Assembly: GCA_012064385.1 (NCBI GenBank)
Contig: QRDG01001722.1
Location: 493,789-557,788, forward strand
Reading direction: 5' to 3'
Source: Puccinellia tenuiflora
Lineage: Eukaryota > Streptophyta > Magnoliopsida > Poales > Poaceae
DNA length: 64,000 nt
Shown here: piece by piece, positions 1-12,194 of the stretch
Numbering within the stretch: position 1 is the stretch's first letter
How the letters are laid out: each line of letters begins with the position of its first letter
Position numbers and translations under genes: made by a program
The notes under the pieces: model-generated
The model's input: the letters and a program-made list of their open reading frames with translations, nothing else
What the model was told of the DNA's origin: nothing
The model's database searches: none

Positions 1-1963
1 CATTTGGACTTTCCGCGTAGTGTACGGCTTAATTGTTGTGCATTTGTGCGATAGTTAGTGGGTGGCGAGCTTTCGCCGATCAATCGATGATCGATCAGGC
101 TCCAGTGAAAAAGAAAGTGAACTCACCATGTTTGTCTTTCATTTTCCATGTGTCGAACTGGTGCTAAACTGCCAACTAGGATGCTGTGTCACCAAATTGG
201 TTGCAGGTGTTTCTGTGTATTAGGAAAATATCGCGCGTTGCAGCGGGAATTTCTTAAAAAAATATTATGTAAATGAAATCAGTATAATACGTATGAAATG
301 TTCAATTTTCAAGATTCAGTTGATCACAATAGTCGTGACACTAAATTTAATTCACGTTAAAAATTGTTGAATATTTGAGAACTAAATATTAGTGATGTGG
401 AAAATTATGTGGCTGAAAAAAGATGACTTGAATAGGTGCATGAAAGATATACTACTATTAATTATTATTAGTGGAAATGACATAGATAATTAATTAATTT
501 TCTAAAATAATATTTGATATGAAATAGTTGATAGAAAATAATTAATTAGTGGGGCTTTGCTTTATAAGATGTATAAATAATTAAATATGCTTAGACTGGA
601 GGTGAGGATGAAAACTATACTTCAGAGCTAAGCTGACCACTAAAAGTAGCCTCTTCTTTTGTGCTTCTTTTGGGCTATCTATGGCACATGCACGGTTGAC
701 AAACTGAAAAAGGCTATAGCTTCTTTTACGTAGCAGCGTGGACCGAATGCCATGATATGGAACGGTGGGCGCAGATGCAGATGCAGTAGCTCACCTCGAC
801 TCCATCTATAGCTAGGTTGTTATCCGCATGATTGCCTCTCCTAGCTGCTGCAAACAACTTTCCTAATAACAATATCACAGATCTTAAGCACAGCCCTTGA
901 TTAATTAATATTCTAACCTAACCTGGCTATTCTCCACGTATGTAACTTCAAAACCATATACACTTCTTGTTCAAAAAACCATATACACTTCACATCTTTG
1001 TCGAAAAAAATATACACTTCACATCTCGGACACTTGACAGAGTTTCATCTGAACATTAATCTGAGTGTGATGGTGACTGTGAACAAATAGATCACTGGAT
1101 TGGTCCACACATGTATTTCAACAATTTTCCAGACCTAGTCACTCACGTAAGTGGACTCACACACGCACGCACACATTAACTAGCTTTTCACCTGAGCAGT
1201 GGTCAGATACGCGTCATCCACACAATGTGTACAGTAGCAACTAAGCAGGAGGAGCTATCTAGAAAGATTAGCTGGGAAGCCATGGATGGCAATGTCCATG
1301 GGGTTTAGGCTGAGGTCAAATATCAAAAGGTGATGCAGATGGATATGGATGCAGCATCGCTCCACCACCTTCGTTTGTCTACCCTGTGGTCAGCTCACTC
1401 ATGCGCACCAGAATCTAATCCACCACCTAATGTCCAAATTAAAGCCTGTACAAATACACCATGAGAAAACCGATGCGATGAATAAACTTCTTTTTTTTCA
1501 ATAAAGAATAAACTTCTATTATCGGAAAAAACGTGATCATGTTTTTTTTGCGGGAATCGGAAAAGATGTGACCGGAAATTTTCTTTCAGACGGTCCATGG
1601 TCGAGATTTTGACTCTCTGGATATATATATTACACAACCATTTATTTTTCGACGATTTCGCGAACTTGATCTCACATGATTTCCTGGAATGATCTAAGGA
1701 CACACAAGAACGTGTCATTTTCCTTGCAAACAGAGGTTGACACTTGACACCACCCACGTCCCCACTATCTACAACCCATCCTCAATCGACACGTCTCAAT
1801 TCCTATCGGCCTTCGTTAAGTGATGACGTGTTATTAAAGAAAATAAGAAATGGAAGTGTTGACAGATACCTGAGGTGCCCTGCATTCTTAAACATACTTG
1901 ATCTAGATCTTACCACGTCATACCAAACATTTCAAAGCAAGTTTCAACCATATGTATACATAC
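1..1963. other. Intergenic DNA upstream of the PSI-type gene
   Basis: AT-rich sequence with no convincing coding region. Short open frames here show no recognisable domain and no codon bias. A small degenerate direct repeat with the core ATATACACTTC occurs three times between about 955 and 1020. I see nothing else that supports a feature. Confidence 0.6.
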
Positions 1964-1966
1964 TTA

Positions 1967-2223
1967 GGCCTTGTTTACTTCTAGTGTATTTTAGGGGATC
2001 AGAAGGAATTATTCCCAATCCCGAGTAGGCCGTTTACTTCTCTGGGTTTGGACAGGATAATCCTCAAATATCCCCACAAATCCCCTAATTTTTCTAGATT
2101 AAAAACTCTAACTCATACTAGTGTATTTTTTGGGAAGAGTATTTGAGGGGATTGGGTGAACACCAAATCTCCTCCCATCTCCAACTTTTTGGGGTTTGAA
2201 ATACGAGATAAGTAAACAAGGCC
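1967..2223. mobile_element. Tourist-like (PIF/Harbinger) MITE
   Basis: A 257-bp non-coding element. It begins GGCCTTGTTTACTT and ends with the inverse AAGTAAACAAGGCC. TTA flanks it on both sides (1964-1966 and 2224-2226), the 3-bp target duplication typical of PIF/Harbinger MITEs. A second partial copy of the terminus (GGCCGTTTACTTCT) lies inside near 2029. The element sits about 450 bp upstream of the PSI-type gene start, so it may be part of that gene's distal promoter. Confidence 0.8.
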
Positions 2224-2576
2224 TTATTAGTGTAGATATAAGGTTAACTAACATGTATACCAAATATTCGAGAGCAAGTCATGACGGCCTTTCTAAAATA
2301 AATAAAAAATGTGTCTTCATAACTTTATATTCACATTTATCAACCCTTCACACATCCACTTTCGTGCACTCTCTAGATCTTAATTTCCACATAGATAGAA
2401 CATTCCAAATCAAATTTCAACCATGTGTTTATTTTGATCAAAACTTTGATCACCTTGTATCCATCTCAAAATAGTATATACTTTATTTTCCTTTATTACT
2501 TGCCCAATAGTGTTGCATACTAGGAATACATTTTGACCTTGAAAACCTTCCATTCCTTGCATATTGTTCTCCTCTC

Positions 2577-2585
2577 TATATATAT
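2577..2585 (+). promoter_or_regulatory. Probable TATA box of the PSI-type gene
   Basis: The stretch CTCTCTATATATATGGAG lies about 100 bp upstream of the ATG at 2680. That spacing fits a TATA box and a 5' leader of about 70 bases. It is assigned on position and sequence only. Confidence 0.5.
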
Positions 2586-2679
2586 GGAGTCAAGCGGTTG
2601 GGTCTTGCTTTCTTCTTGGTGGTGCGTACCATAGCTTAGCTCGTCCACTTGCTTCCACGCCAGATCAATCTCGACGCCC

Positions 2680-4314
2680 ATGGCGCGCGAGTCATGGCTC
2701 ACCAAGGTCCGGTCGGCCATGTCCTCCTCCACAAAGTCGTCGCCATCTTCCTCATCGTCGGGGGTACCGCCGCCGGCCGGCGCCAACAGCAGGAAGGGCA
2801 ACATCGGCATCCTGGCCTTCGAGGTGTCCAGCCTGGTGTCGAAGCTGCTCCACCTGTGGCGTGCCGTGGGGGATGTCGCGGTGGCACGCCTCCGCCACGA
2901 GACCCTCTACCTCGACGGCGTCCGCAAGGTGGTCTCCGACGACGACGCCTTCCTCCTCGGCCTCGCGCGCGCCGAGCTCGTGGACGCGCTCCGCGCTGCG
3001 GCCGACGCTGTCGCCGCGCTCGCAGCGCGCTGCGCGGATCCCTGCCTCCGCGAGTTCAGGGACGCGTTCCTGGAGTTCGCCGAGGTTGGTCGTGACCGGC
3101 ACCGGTGGGCGGCGGCGACGTGGAAGGAGATGGACGCGAGGGCACGCAAGATGGAAAAGCAGGTGGCCGGCACCGCCGCGCTCCGCAGAGCCATGGAGGA
3201 GCTGGTTGAGGCCGAGCACGGCCTCCGGAAGTTCCTCCGGTGCGACGTTGGTGGAGGCGGTGGCGGGGGGTGCCATAGGCGCAGCTTGTCGGCGAGCAAG
3301 ATCTCGGTGGCGGCGGAGCAGCAGCAGCTGATCTTCTCGAAGAAGCAGGATGTGAAGCACCTCAAACAGACGTCTCTGTGGGGATGCACCTTTGACGCCG
3401 TCGTCTCGTCGCTGGCGCGCGCGGCGTTCACCGTCCTTGAGCGCATCAAGCTCGTATTCGGCGACGGCGGCGGCAGAGACCAGCGGCATGCGCCGCTCCA
3501 CCGGAGCCTCACCCTCTCCTCGGCCGTCCACCCGTCCGCCGACGCACACTCCCCGCCATCGCGCAAGTCCATGTCGATGGAGACGTTGCCGCCTTTCGAC
3601 GATGTCGCCGTCGTCCAGGCCCAGAGCGCGAACAAACGGCAGCGCGGCTTCTTCGAGTACAGCTCGGCGACGCTGGTACCGCCGGCGGGGACGCTGGGCG
3701 CGGCGGCCCTAGCGCCGCGGTACGCCGGGCTGGTGATCTCGATCGAGCGGATGGCGCGGTCGCCGCGGCGGCTGGTGGGGCCCGACGAGCGGGACGAGCT
3801 CTACGGCATGCTCACTGCGAGCGTGCGCGCGCAGCTCCGGGCGCGGCTGCGCGGGGCCGTGGCCGAGGCGGACGCGGGGCTCGCCGGCGAGTGGCGCGCC
3901 GCGCTAGGCAGCATCCTGGAGTGGCTGGCGCCCATGGCGCACGCCACTGTGCGGTGGCAGGCGGAGCGCAGCTTCGAGCAGAGGAAGACGACCACGACGG
4001 CGGGGATGACGACGGACATAACCCGGATGCCACCTCGGGGCGGTGCCGGCAACACGTTTTTGCTACAGACGCTCCAGTTCGCTGACCGCGACAAGGTGGA
4101 GGCCGCCGTGGCGGAGCTGCTCGTCGGGCTCAACTACGTGTGGCGGTTCGAGAAGGAGATGAGCTGCCGCGCGCTCTTCGCCGTCCACCGCCAGCTCCAG
4201 GACCGCGGCAACTTCGACGGCGCCGGCGCCGTGGAGGACACCGGCGGCGATTGCCGAGTTGGAGGCTACGCCGTCGCCGGGAGCGGCAATGGAACAGTAA
4301 GCTCATGCGCGTAG
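2680..4314 (+). CDS. PSI-type protein with DUF3475 and DUF668 domains
   Basis: A single-exon gene for 544 residues. An N-terminal serine/proline-rich stretch (about 14-38) is followed by a DUF3475-like region (about 42-98, with IGILAFEVSSLVSKLLHLW). Residues 101-190 look alpha-helical and charged. A DUF668-like region covers about 339-425 (GAAALAPRYAGLVISIERM). A conserved C-terminal block with LLQTLQFADRDKVEAAVAEL lies at about 461-490. This two-domain order is that of the plant PSK SIMULATOR (PSI) family, whose Arabidopsis members have been linked to growth and phytosulfokine signalling; the biochemical activity is not established. I see no signal peptide or membrane segment. The ATG at 2680 is chosen because it is the first in frame after the TATA-like box and is followed directly by the expected N terminus. 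Coding GC is very high, usual for grass single-exon genes, which is why long open frames also appear on other frames here. No break is visible. Family assignment is firm; the exact subclade is not known. Confidence 0.88.
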   Translation: MARESWLTKVRSAMSSSTKSSPSSSSSGVPPPAGANSRKGNIGILAFEVSSLVSKLLHLWRAVGDVAVARLRHETLYLDGVRKVVSDDDAFLLGLARAELVDALRAAADAVAALAARCADPCLREFRDAFLEFAEVGRDRHRWAAATWKEMDARARKMEKQVAGTAALRRAMEELVEAEHGLRKFLRCDVGGGGGGGCHRRSLSASKISVAAEQQQLIFSKKQDVKHLKQTSLWGCTFDAVVSSLARAAFTVLERIKLVFGDGGGRDQRHAPLHRSLTLSSAVHPSADAHSPPSRKSMSMETLPPFDDVAVVQAQSANKRQRGFFEYSSATLVPPAGTLGAAALAPRYAGLVISIERMARSPRRLVGPDERDELYGMLTASVRAQLRARLRGAVAEADAGLAGEWRAALGSILEWLAPMAHATVRWQAERSFEQRKTTTTAGMTTDITRMPPRGGAGNTFLLQTLQFADRDKVEAAVAELLVGLNYVWRFEKEMSCRALFAVHRQLQDRGNFDGAGAVEDTGGDCRVGGYAVAGSGNGTVSSCA

Positions 4315-6570
4315 ACCGCCTGATCACAAACCGATGGCGTCGATCCACCGAGAAATTCGTGTGTTTAATTGTTTCTTGTTTTCTCGGCCCCTAGCTAAAG
4401 ATTTTTGTGGTAATTGGGCCAAATGGGATCTTGCTGTGAGTGATTAACTAGCTCCTCCTCCTGCATGTAATAGTACATAGAAATGAAATATTCTCATATA
4501 TACACAGTATATATTTTGTGGTTGAGATGAGATGATAGCAACATACATGATGAAGCTCCAAGGTCATGACAGACAGCAACCCTACAAACAGTGAATTGAC
4601 TTGTGGCAAATGGCAGCAGTTCAACAAAATGATGATGATGAGATGATGTGTATGTCCACTCCAGGGGAGGCAATGGCTGCAACAGTAAACCCAAAGCTGT
4701 AGATTTGTTCCTCGATTCAGTTGCTGTAAATCCAAGCATTCACCCTTCTACACACTCAGCAACTTTTCTACTTGCTGCTAGTTGCCCAATTAATTAATTA
4801 ACCTGCATCTGCAGCCTGTCACTGGAATTGGGGAACACATGGGTAGGCCTGATGGTTGAGTCAAATCATGATGGAGGATCATGCAATCACATGCTAAGCT
4901 AAGCTGCCTCTGAACTGAATCAGAGAGGGACTTGAGCTGCTCTGGATTAATTAACTTGTGTAATGCTCCAGTCCAGCTGAAGCAACTGGATGCTGCATCA
5001 GAGGTCAGACCAACTATGCATGCACCTACCAAGTATTCTACTCCTACAAATATATGTATCCTTGTGTCTGTACAATGGAAGATCTCAATCTATTTTGATT
5101 ACAGTAGCAGCCAGCTCTCCACAGCTGTTTAATTAGGTGCATCAACACCTAGCTGCTTGTCCTCACATGTATATGTTACAGGTTCTACATTTCTGGAACT
5201 CTTCGAACTTCCAACTCACATTTACAAAAAAAAAGTAAAATTATGCTCTCTCAAGTAGTATTCACGTTTTTGACCTACTGAATCAATCTACAGCTACATC
5301 TGTTCAGGTTTATACATGTCTCCATCTTGCACATAGGCCAGGGGTGATATGCATGAAAGCTCCTGAACATCGATCAAAGAATCATGTCACATGTTGTGCT
5401 TGTATCTCTGAAAGTATGAACATTTCCTTTTGATGCCATGTCACTGTTAATGCGGTGCAAAACACTATCCTATCTTCTTAAAGTCCATCCAGGCAGACAT
5501 AAGAAAGAAATAAAAAAGTGACCTTCTTCTGAAAGAAAATGCTTTGTGCAACTAGTGAAAAAAAAAACAGCTACTTTAATCATGGCACACCGGTTGGTGG
5601 TTACCTGAAGCTTTAAGTAATCCATATGTGCAAGTGGTTAGTGGTAGCTGCTCTAAGCTCATCTCCTGTAGCTAGTATAGTATATACTCCAAAAGCATAG
5701 AGGTATAGACACTCAATCCATGCACTTACCTACCATCAAAAAGGAAAAAAAATGGTATAAAGTATAATTTTGTAAAATTTTCAAACAACAAGAAATAAAT
5801 AATCTTCACTCATGTGGTTAGTAGAATACTCGATCCAGCTGCAAGGAAAACATATGGTGCGAAGCATGATTTTTTTTAGCTCTTTTCCAACTACAGAACG
5901 AAAATTAATAATCATGTAGCACTACAAAGAGGTGGGTGTGTGCATGATTGATTATGTGAAAACAGATATTTTGTCAAGATTTTATTGAAACAGATAGCAA
6001 GCAAAATTTATCTATATAGAATCCGGGTTGCTTGTATATATACCCACACATTGTAGCTTTAAAATCCACGCGTCTTCTTAATTATTCAAAATAGTGCAGT
6101 GCAGTGCAGATTGGAGAAGAATGTACCAAGAACGAAACCTTTGGGATACTTGGCTGATTTTTTTTTGAGAAATATACTTAGCTGCTAATGGCTTTCTCAA
6201 GTTGTGTTTATAGTAACAGTTGCTGTTCTGCCTTTGTATGTAAAATTAAATAAAGAAATTAAAGTCACAACTTGTGGCAATAGATTACAGACAAGTTAAA
6301 TCTAGTCACTCATGATTGGTCAGCGAGACCTTTGACTCGACAACACGCGACTAACTAGCTCGAGTGCATCCATGTGAGTGGAGCGAGGGCCTTCCAAATT
6401 CCAAAAGAGAAGCAATGGATTTTCTTTCTTTCTCAAGAGAAAAGGCACAGCGTAGCATTGATTTGGATCTCAGAGCATGGTTTTTGTTGATTCTCTTTGT
6501 CAAAAGAAGAAAGAAAGGGAAATAAAGTCTAGAATTGTGCTCTAATTTCTCTAGTCCAAAGAGGATGTAG
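4315..6570. other. Intergenic DNA downstream of the PSI-type gene
   Basis: About 2.2 kb of AT-rich sequence. The first 200-300 bases probably contain the 3' UTR of the preceding gene. No coding potential, RNA gene or intact repeat could be supported. Confidence 0.6.
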
Positions 6571-6578
6571 GCTATGGC

Positions 6579-6740
6579 CAGGGGCGGAGGCAGGATTCCT
6601 TATTTTTGGAGATTAGGAGGGGCCGGTTAAAACAAAAATCTCAAAGTATACACTGTTCAAAATTTTTTACCAACAAATCAATGGTGTTAGGGGGGGGGGG
6701 GGGGCCAGGGCACCTGCTGGTCCCCCTGCCTCCGCCCCTG
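6579..6740. mobile_element. hAT-type MITE with 8-bp target duplication
   Basis: A 162-bp element that begins CAGGGGCGGAGGCAGG and ends with the inverse CCTGCCTCCGCCCCTG. Directly outside both ends is the same 8-mer GCTATGGC (6571-6578 and 6741-6748), the size expected for hAT elements. The interior holds a run of 15 G residues (6690-6704) and no coding capacity, so it is a non-autonomous element. Confidence 0.88.
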
Positions 6741-6748
6741 GCTATGGC

Positions 6749-8013
6749 GGGTCCCTGAAAGCGAAGATGCTCAATCGTGTGCGTATAATTAAAATCAGAA
6801 AATGGCCAGATGCATGATGATGGTCTCCATGAATGTGCTTTCTTATGGTAATTAAGCAGCACTAATCATCATTTGGAGAGCATTATTATTGATCACACCT
6901 TGACGAATAGTGGCACAAGAATGTGGATTCCAAATGTTTCTACTCAGGTAATAAGATGATGGGCGTAAAGTTAGGATCGAGATTGGGTTTCTGAACAAGT
7001 GTCGGTTTCAGGAATCAGAGAAGCTGATATTTATTTACTGAATTATGTAGTTTTCTTGTTACTCACAATATCTTTTCCTTGTGGCAAATAATTAAGGTGC
7101 ATATAGATGTAGAATCTCCTCTAGTTAATTTTCACAGAAACGCCAAACAAATAAAGAAGAATAATTGATACGATGTGCTCTCGAGTATATGTGCTTTAAT
7201 AAAGCACAATGTTCAAAGGCTGGAGTGTATGCTTTATTCGACATTCTCAAAACATTTGATCTCCCAATGCTTTGTTTATCAGGTAATGTTTTCTTCGACC
7301 AAGAAACTTTTCGGTCGATTAACCTTTCTTTGTAGGTTCTTTGTAATGTAAGGTTTCATCCTCAGACTGTGTGCCTTACGGTTAAACAATTTGATGGTGC
7401 ATTGGTAGGAGTCTGGGAGAGGAGGGGAGGCCATACTCCACATCAATATTTTGACTTGAGGCTTAGAGGGAGCACAAATATTCTTATGAGCTTTGCAATT
7501 ATGTATAATATACTCATTTCTACATCAATCCCTCTTTCCCACAAGTTTTCTCAATAATTTAGTGATGATTTCCAAAAAACAATGTCAAAACCAATCCATA
7601 CTACAAATATTTTTTGGAAAGGGGTCATCCTCCTTTTCGAAAAAAATACAAAATGTATTTTCAAAGTACTATGACATCTACAAAATACATTTTCAAAGAT
7701 GTTGTCCGGCACACTCGAGCAGGCCCCAAGTTTGGAGGCCCACTCCCCCCCCCCCCCCCCCCGGGCCATTGGGGTATCGGAGCTTCGGGGGGGGGGGGGG
7801 TGCTGTTGTGGCCATTTTTCTTGTCCGACACCCCAACAGTCCTTTGGGGAGTGGGGTGCTTTGGGGGTGCCGGTTGACGACCCACAAGTTTAAGGGATCT
7901 ATCGTAGTTTTTTTTATTAGTAAGAGTGTCGAACCCAACGAGTAGCAGAAGGTGTTGACATGTGGTTTATAGCAAGGTTTCACTGTAAATACTGCAAGAC
8001 AACTTTGTAGGTC
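6749..8013. other. Intergenic DNA with extreme C/G homopolymers and a repeat scrap
   Basis: No coding region is supported. A run of 18 C (7745-7762) is followed within 25 bases by a run of 14 G (7787-7800), so the strands could fold on each other. The stretch from about 7870 to 8013 (beginning GACGACCCACAAGTTTAAGG) looks like a fragment of a Triticeae LTR-type repeat, judged from memory of the style of such repeats only. Confidence 0.4.
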
Positions 8014-8706
8014 TGATACGTATCAAACGTATCTATAATTTTTTACTGATCCATGCTTGTTTTGTGCCATTGTCACATATTTTTACTATCTTATTATATC
8101 ATTTTGAGGCATTTTATTGGACTAACCTATTGACAAGATGCCCAGTGTCAGTTCCCTGTTATTGTAGAAAGTTACTTCTGGAAATATTCTCGGAATTGGA
8201 CGAAAATTTACAACGATTTTTTATTGAAGAAATAAGGAACGGAGCCAGAAGGGCAACCCTGGGGGAGGCCCACAGGCCAAGGGCGGGTACCAGCCGCAGT
8301 CCCCCTGGACCCGCATGCGCAGGCCGCCTCTGCCCCTCGGGCACCCCCTTGGCTGCCTCCGACGCTTATAAATTAAGTCTCGACGAAAACCCTAACGCCT
8401 GACGGATTTTCCCAAATACGATATAGAGCTCCGCCGCCATCGCCGACAAGTTTCGGGGGCCAGATTGATCCTGTTTCGGCACCCTGTCGGGACGGGAATT
8501 GGCCCCCGGAGCCATCTTCATCGCCACCGCTGTCTCCGGGATGAGTTGTGAGTAGTTTCCCCGTGGACTACGGGTTTGTAGCAGTAGCTAGATGGTACTC
8601 TCTCCCCTTGTTGTTCAATACCATGTTCTCGTGAGCTGCCCTACATGATCGAGATCAATCCGATATAATAGGCGTTGTGTTTGTTGGGATCCGATAGATT
8701 GTCACG
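8014..8706 (+). mobile_element. LTR-like fragment, 5' part, plus orientation
   Basis: It begins TGATACGTATCAAACGTATC and contains the phrases AACCTATTGACAAGATGCC and GCAGTAGCTAGATGGTA, which I associate with an abundant Triticeae Gypsy LTR type (Sabrina/WHAM-like; name uncertain). No open reading frame of note is present. It stops abruptly at 8706 where an oppositely oriented fragment begins. Confidence 0.55.
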
Positions 8707-9247
8707 TGATAACCCACAAGTGTAGGGGATCGCAGAGTATCTTCGAGGGAAGTAAAACCCAAATTTATTGATTCGACACAAGGGGAGCCAAAGAATACTT
8801 ATAAGTCTTAGCAGTTGAGTTGTCAATTCAGCCACACCTAGAAAAGCACTAGTAATAGAAGTGATGTGAAAGCAACAGTGATATGAGAGCAATAGTAACA
8901 CCAAAGTAGAAGCATCAATAGTAACAACGGAGGCAATGGCGTGGAAAATAGTTGATGGATGAATATGACCGGGATTCCCAGCTTAGCTAGTGGTAACTCT
9001 CCAATAAAAAGAACACGTGTTGGGTAAACAAATTACAGTCGGGCAATTGACAAGATTGTGGGCGCATAACAATGCTATCATGACAAGGTACTGAACTATT
9101 TAATTGGACATTATGTCAAAATATATAGACCGTTATCCAACTACGTCTATGACTAATAATCCACCCCCGAGATCGCTATCCAGCATGTCTCCCAGAAGTA
9201 TTAAGTTGCAAGGAACAGATCATTGCAATAAGCGTGGTGCATAATGT
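8707..9247 (-). mobile_element. LTR-like fragment, 3' part, minus orientation
   Basis: It begins TGATAACCCACAAGTGTAGG. Read on the minus strand it resembles the distal half of the same LTR type as 8014-8706 (for example GCAACTTAATACTTCTGGG and GGATAACGGTCTATATATT). Its outer part is cut off at the Copia element start at 9248, and I could not find its continuation after that element ends at 23700. Confidence 0.5.
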
Positions 9248-10943
9248 TGTTGGAGATATGCCCAAGAGGCAATAATAATGATTATTGTTTATCATATTTC
9301 TCCGTTCATGATATGTTTAATTCCATGCTAGAATTGTATTAACCAGAAACGAATACATGTGTGGAATATAAACGGTAATGTGTCCCTAGTCTTTCCTCTT
9401 GTGACTAGTTCGTTTGATTAAGTGATGGTTAGATGTTTCCTAACCATGGATTTATGAATCGCTTAATAAACGAAGTTTGTATCATAGGTGATGATATAAT
9501 GGACAAGACTCAAATTAAATAGATGTCAAATATAGTTTCCTTAGACCATGAGATTATGTCACTCCCGTTTATCGGAGGAGAGCTTTGTGGACATCAAACG
9601 TCACTTCGTAACTGGGTGATTATAAAGGTGGCTTTCAGGTTCTCCGATGATAGGTTGTTGGGTGTCATGTTTCGAGACTGGGATTTGTTCGTCCAACAGT
9701 TGGATAGATATCTCTGGGCCCTCTCGGTAGTATAGCATCCAAACGCTTGCAAGCATATGACTAAGTGGCTAGTCATAAGGGATCCTATTCTATGGGAACG
9801 AGTAAAGAGAACTTGTCGGAAACGAGATTAATCAGATATGCAGATATCGGTGGATTGAATCTCGGACAAGTAATATATCGTGAAACAAAAGGAATCGTAT
9901 ATGGATTAATTGAATCCCGGACATTGTGGTTCGACTAGTAAAGTACTTCGTCGAATATGTAGGAATTAATATGGACATCCCGGTCCCACTATTAATATGA
10001 CATATTCGCGAACCCGCAGAGTCACACACTTAACGTTCGATGTAGTTAGGGTTCGAGATAAATGATGGTGAGAACGAATATTGATTCGGAGTCCCGGATT
10101 GGATCCCGGACGTCACGAGGAGTTCCGAAGTGGTCCGGAGAATTAGATTCATATAAGGAAAGTTGTTTCCGGAGGTTAAGAAAGGTTCGGGAATTTATCG
10201 GTAAAGTACCGGAATGTTCTAGAAGGTTCTAGAGGGGTCTAGAAGTGGGGGCCATAGGAGTATGGGGCCCACATGGAAAAAGGGGGCAGTGGGCTGGCCT
10301 AATGGGCCAGCCGCACCATCACCCCATAGGCCCAACCGGGCCATGCTTCTAGAAGCAAGGGGGGGCCGGCCGAAACCCTAGTGGTGGCTTGGGGGCCAAG
10401 CTCCCCCCCCCCTTGCGCCGGCCCTGGGAGAGGGAGGGGCGCACCCCCCTTGGCCTCCTATATAAGGAGGGGCAAGGGGAGGGGTGCCGCACCCTTTGGC
10501 TCCTCCCCAAGGTGCCTAGCCGCCGGCCCCCTCCTCTCCCTAGCCGCACCCCTCCTCCTCCTCTCTCCCGACACCGCTTGGCGAAGCCCTGTCCAATCTC
10601 CACCATACACACCACGGCACCGTCGTCGTGCTGTTGATCTCGAGCCTCTCCACCACCTCTTGCGGGATCAAGAACGTGGAGTCTTCATCGAGCTGAACGT
10701 GTGGATCTCTCGGAGGCGTTGCTCGTGCGGCGCTTGGGTAACACATCTCCTCGCGACTAGACAAGTCTAGTTGCGGGGATCGACTAGCCAACCCCTGCCT
10801 CGACAAAACGCTCACGGTTTTCTTCGAGGGTGAGATTCGATCTCCTTCTTGCTGCCAACCTCTCGTAGATCGGATCTAGATGTTGGGTTTATTCCGCTAT
10901 CTTTGCGTAGGAAAATTTTTGTTTTCTATGCTGCGACCCTTCA
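9248..10943 (+). repeat. 5' LTR of the Copia element
   Basis: A 1696-bp terminal repeat, TGTTGG at the start and TTCA at the end, directly followed by the primer-binding site. A TATA box (CTATATAAGG around 10459-10467) in a C/G-rich segment should drive the element's transcript. The 3' LTR, once the nested element is removed, is about 1699 bp, matching well. Confidence 0.93.
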
Positions 10944-10944
10944 G

Positions 10945-10957
10945 TGGTATCAGAGCC
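10945..10957 (+). other. Primer-binding site, initiator-tRNA(Met) type
   Basis: TGGTATCAGAGCC lies one base after the 5' LTR end. It is complementary to the 3' end of plant initiator methionine tRNA, the standard primer for Copia reverse transcription. Confidence 0.9.
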
Positions 10958-12194
10958 TAGATCTATTCGTAGATGTTGGTGCGATTAGACACAAGTGTTG
11001 TGGGCGTTGATGATTTGAGTTGCTACCTTCTCGCGTGCACTTTGCATCTTTGCGGTACTGTAAGATTGAAGCGGCCCGGACCAACTTTACTCGTCCACGC
11101 ACGAGAGACCGGTTCCACGACTGACATGCAACTTGTTTTGCATAAGTGGCTGGCGGGTGTCTGTTTCTCTTGCTTTAGTGAAGATGCAATTTTCAATGGA
11201 AGGCCTTTCAAAAGGATGAGTAAATCAGCAACTATTTTATCACCGTTGTGGCTTTGCGTAGATTAGAACGGTTCTATCTAATGACCCATTAGAAGCCACG
11301 TAAAAATTGCATAAACAAAGTAGAGGCGTCTAACTTGTTTTTGCAGGGTTTGTGATATGGTATGGCCACAAGATATGATTATGTGATGTATGCAATGATC
11401 ATGTTTTGTAATTATCACGACTTGCATGTCGATGAGTACGGCAACCGGCAGGAGCCTTATGGTTGTCTTTGATTTATTGTATGACCTGTGTGTCACTTTA
11501 AACACCATGTAATTGCTTTACTTTATTTGCTAAGAGTAGCCAATAGTAGTAGTTGCAATAGTTGGTGGAGACAACCATGGTGATGGCGTTTGAGCTGGTG
11601 ATGATGGAGATCATGCCGGTGCTTTGGAGATGGAGATCAAAGGCACAAGAAAAAGGCTATACCATGTCACAATATTGAATTGCATGTGATGTTAATCCTT
11701 TTTATGCACCTTATGGTTTATGCTTAGATACGATCTCGACGGTAGCATGATAAGGTGATCTCTCACGTTAATATCAAGAAGTGTTCTCCCCTAGTATGCG
11801 CCGTTGCCAAAGTTCGTCGTTTTGAAGCACCACGTGATGATCGGGTGTGATAGACTCTACGTTCACATACAACGGGTGCAAGCCAGTTTGCACATGCAGA
11901 AATACTACGGTTTCCTTGACGAGCCTAGCATGTACAGACATGGCCTCGGAACACAAGAGCCGAAAGGCTAAACACGAGTCATATGAATGATATGATCAAC
12001 ATGGAGATGTTCACCTTTTGAAACTATACCACTTCACGTGATGATCGGTTGTGGTGTAGTGGATTTTGGATCGTGTGTCACTAAACAACCAGAGAGATGT
12101 TGAGTTTAGTGGGAGTTCGTTTATAATTAGATTATCTTTCGAACACAATATCATGAACATAGTCTAAACACCTTGCAAATAATGTTGTAGATCA
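10958..12194 (+). other. Untranslated leader of the Copia element
   Basis: About 1.2 kb between the primer-binding site and gag. No conserved coding region is visible. A long leader of this kind is usual in the Angela/BARE group, where it may contain packaging and dimerisation signals; none could be pinpointed here. Confidence 0.6.

Noticed and set aside
1395..2474. Small open frames upstream of the PSI-type gene
   Set aside because: AT-rich, no domains, partly overlapping a MITE.
2752..3635. Long minus-strand open frames (242 and 265 codons) across the PSI-type gene
   Set aside because: The plus-strand frame has clear DUF3475/DUF668 motifs. The opposite frames are open only because the region is very GC-rich.
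10945..10957. tRNA-like sequence
   Set aside because: It is the 13-base primer-binding site of the LTR element and not part of a tRNA gene.
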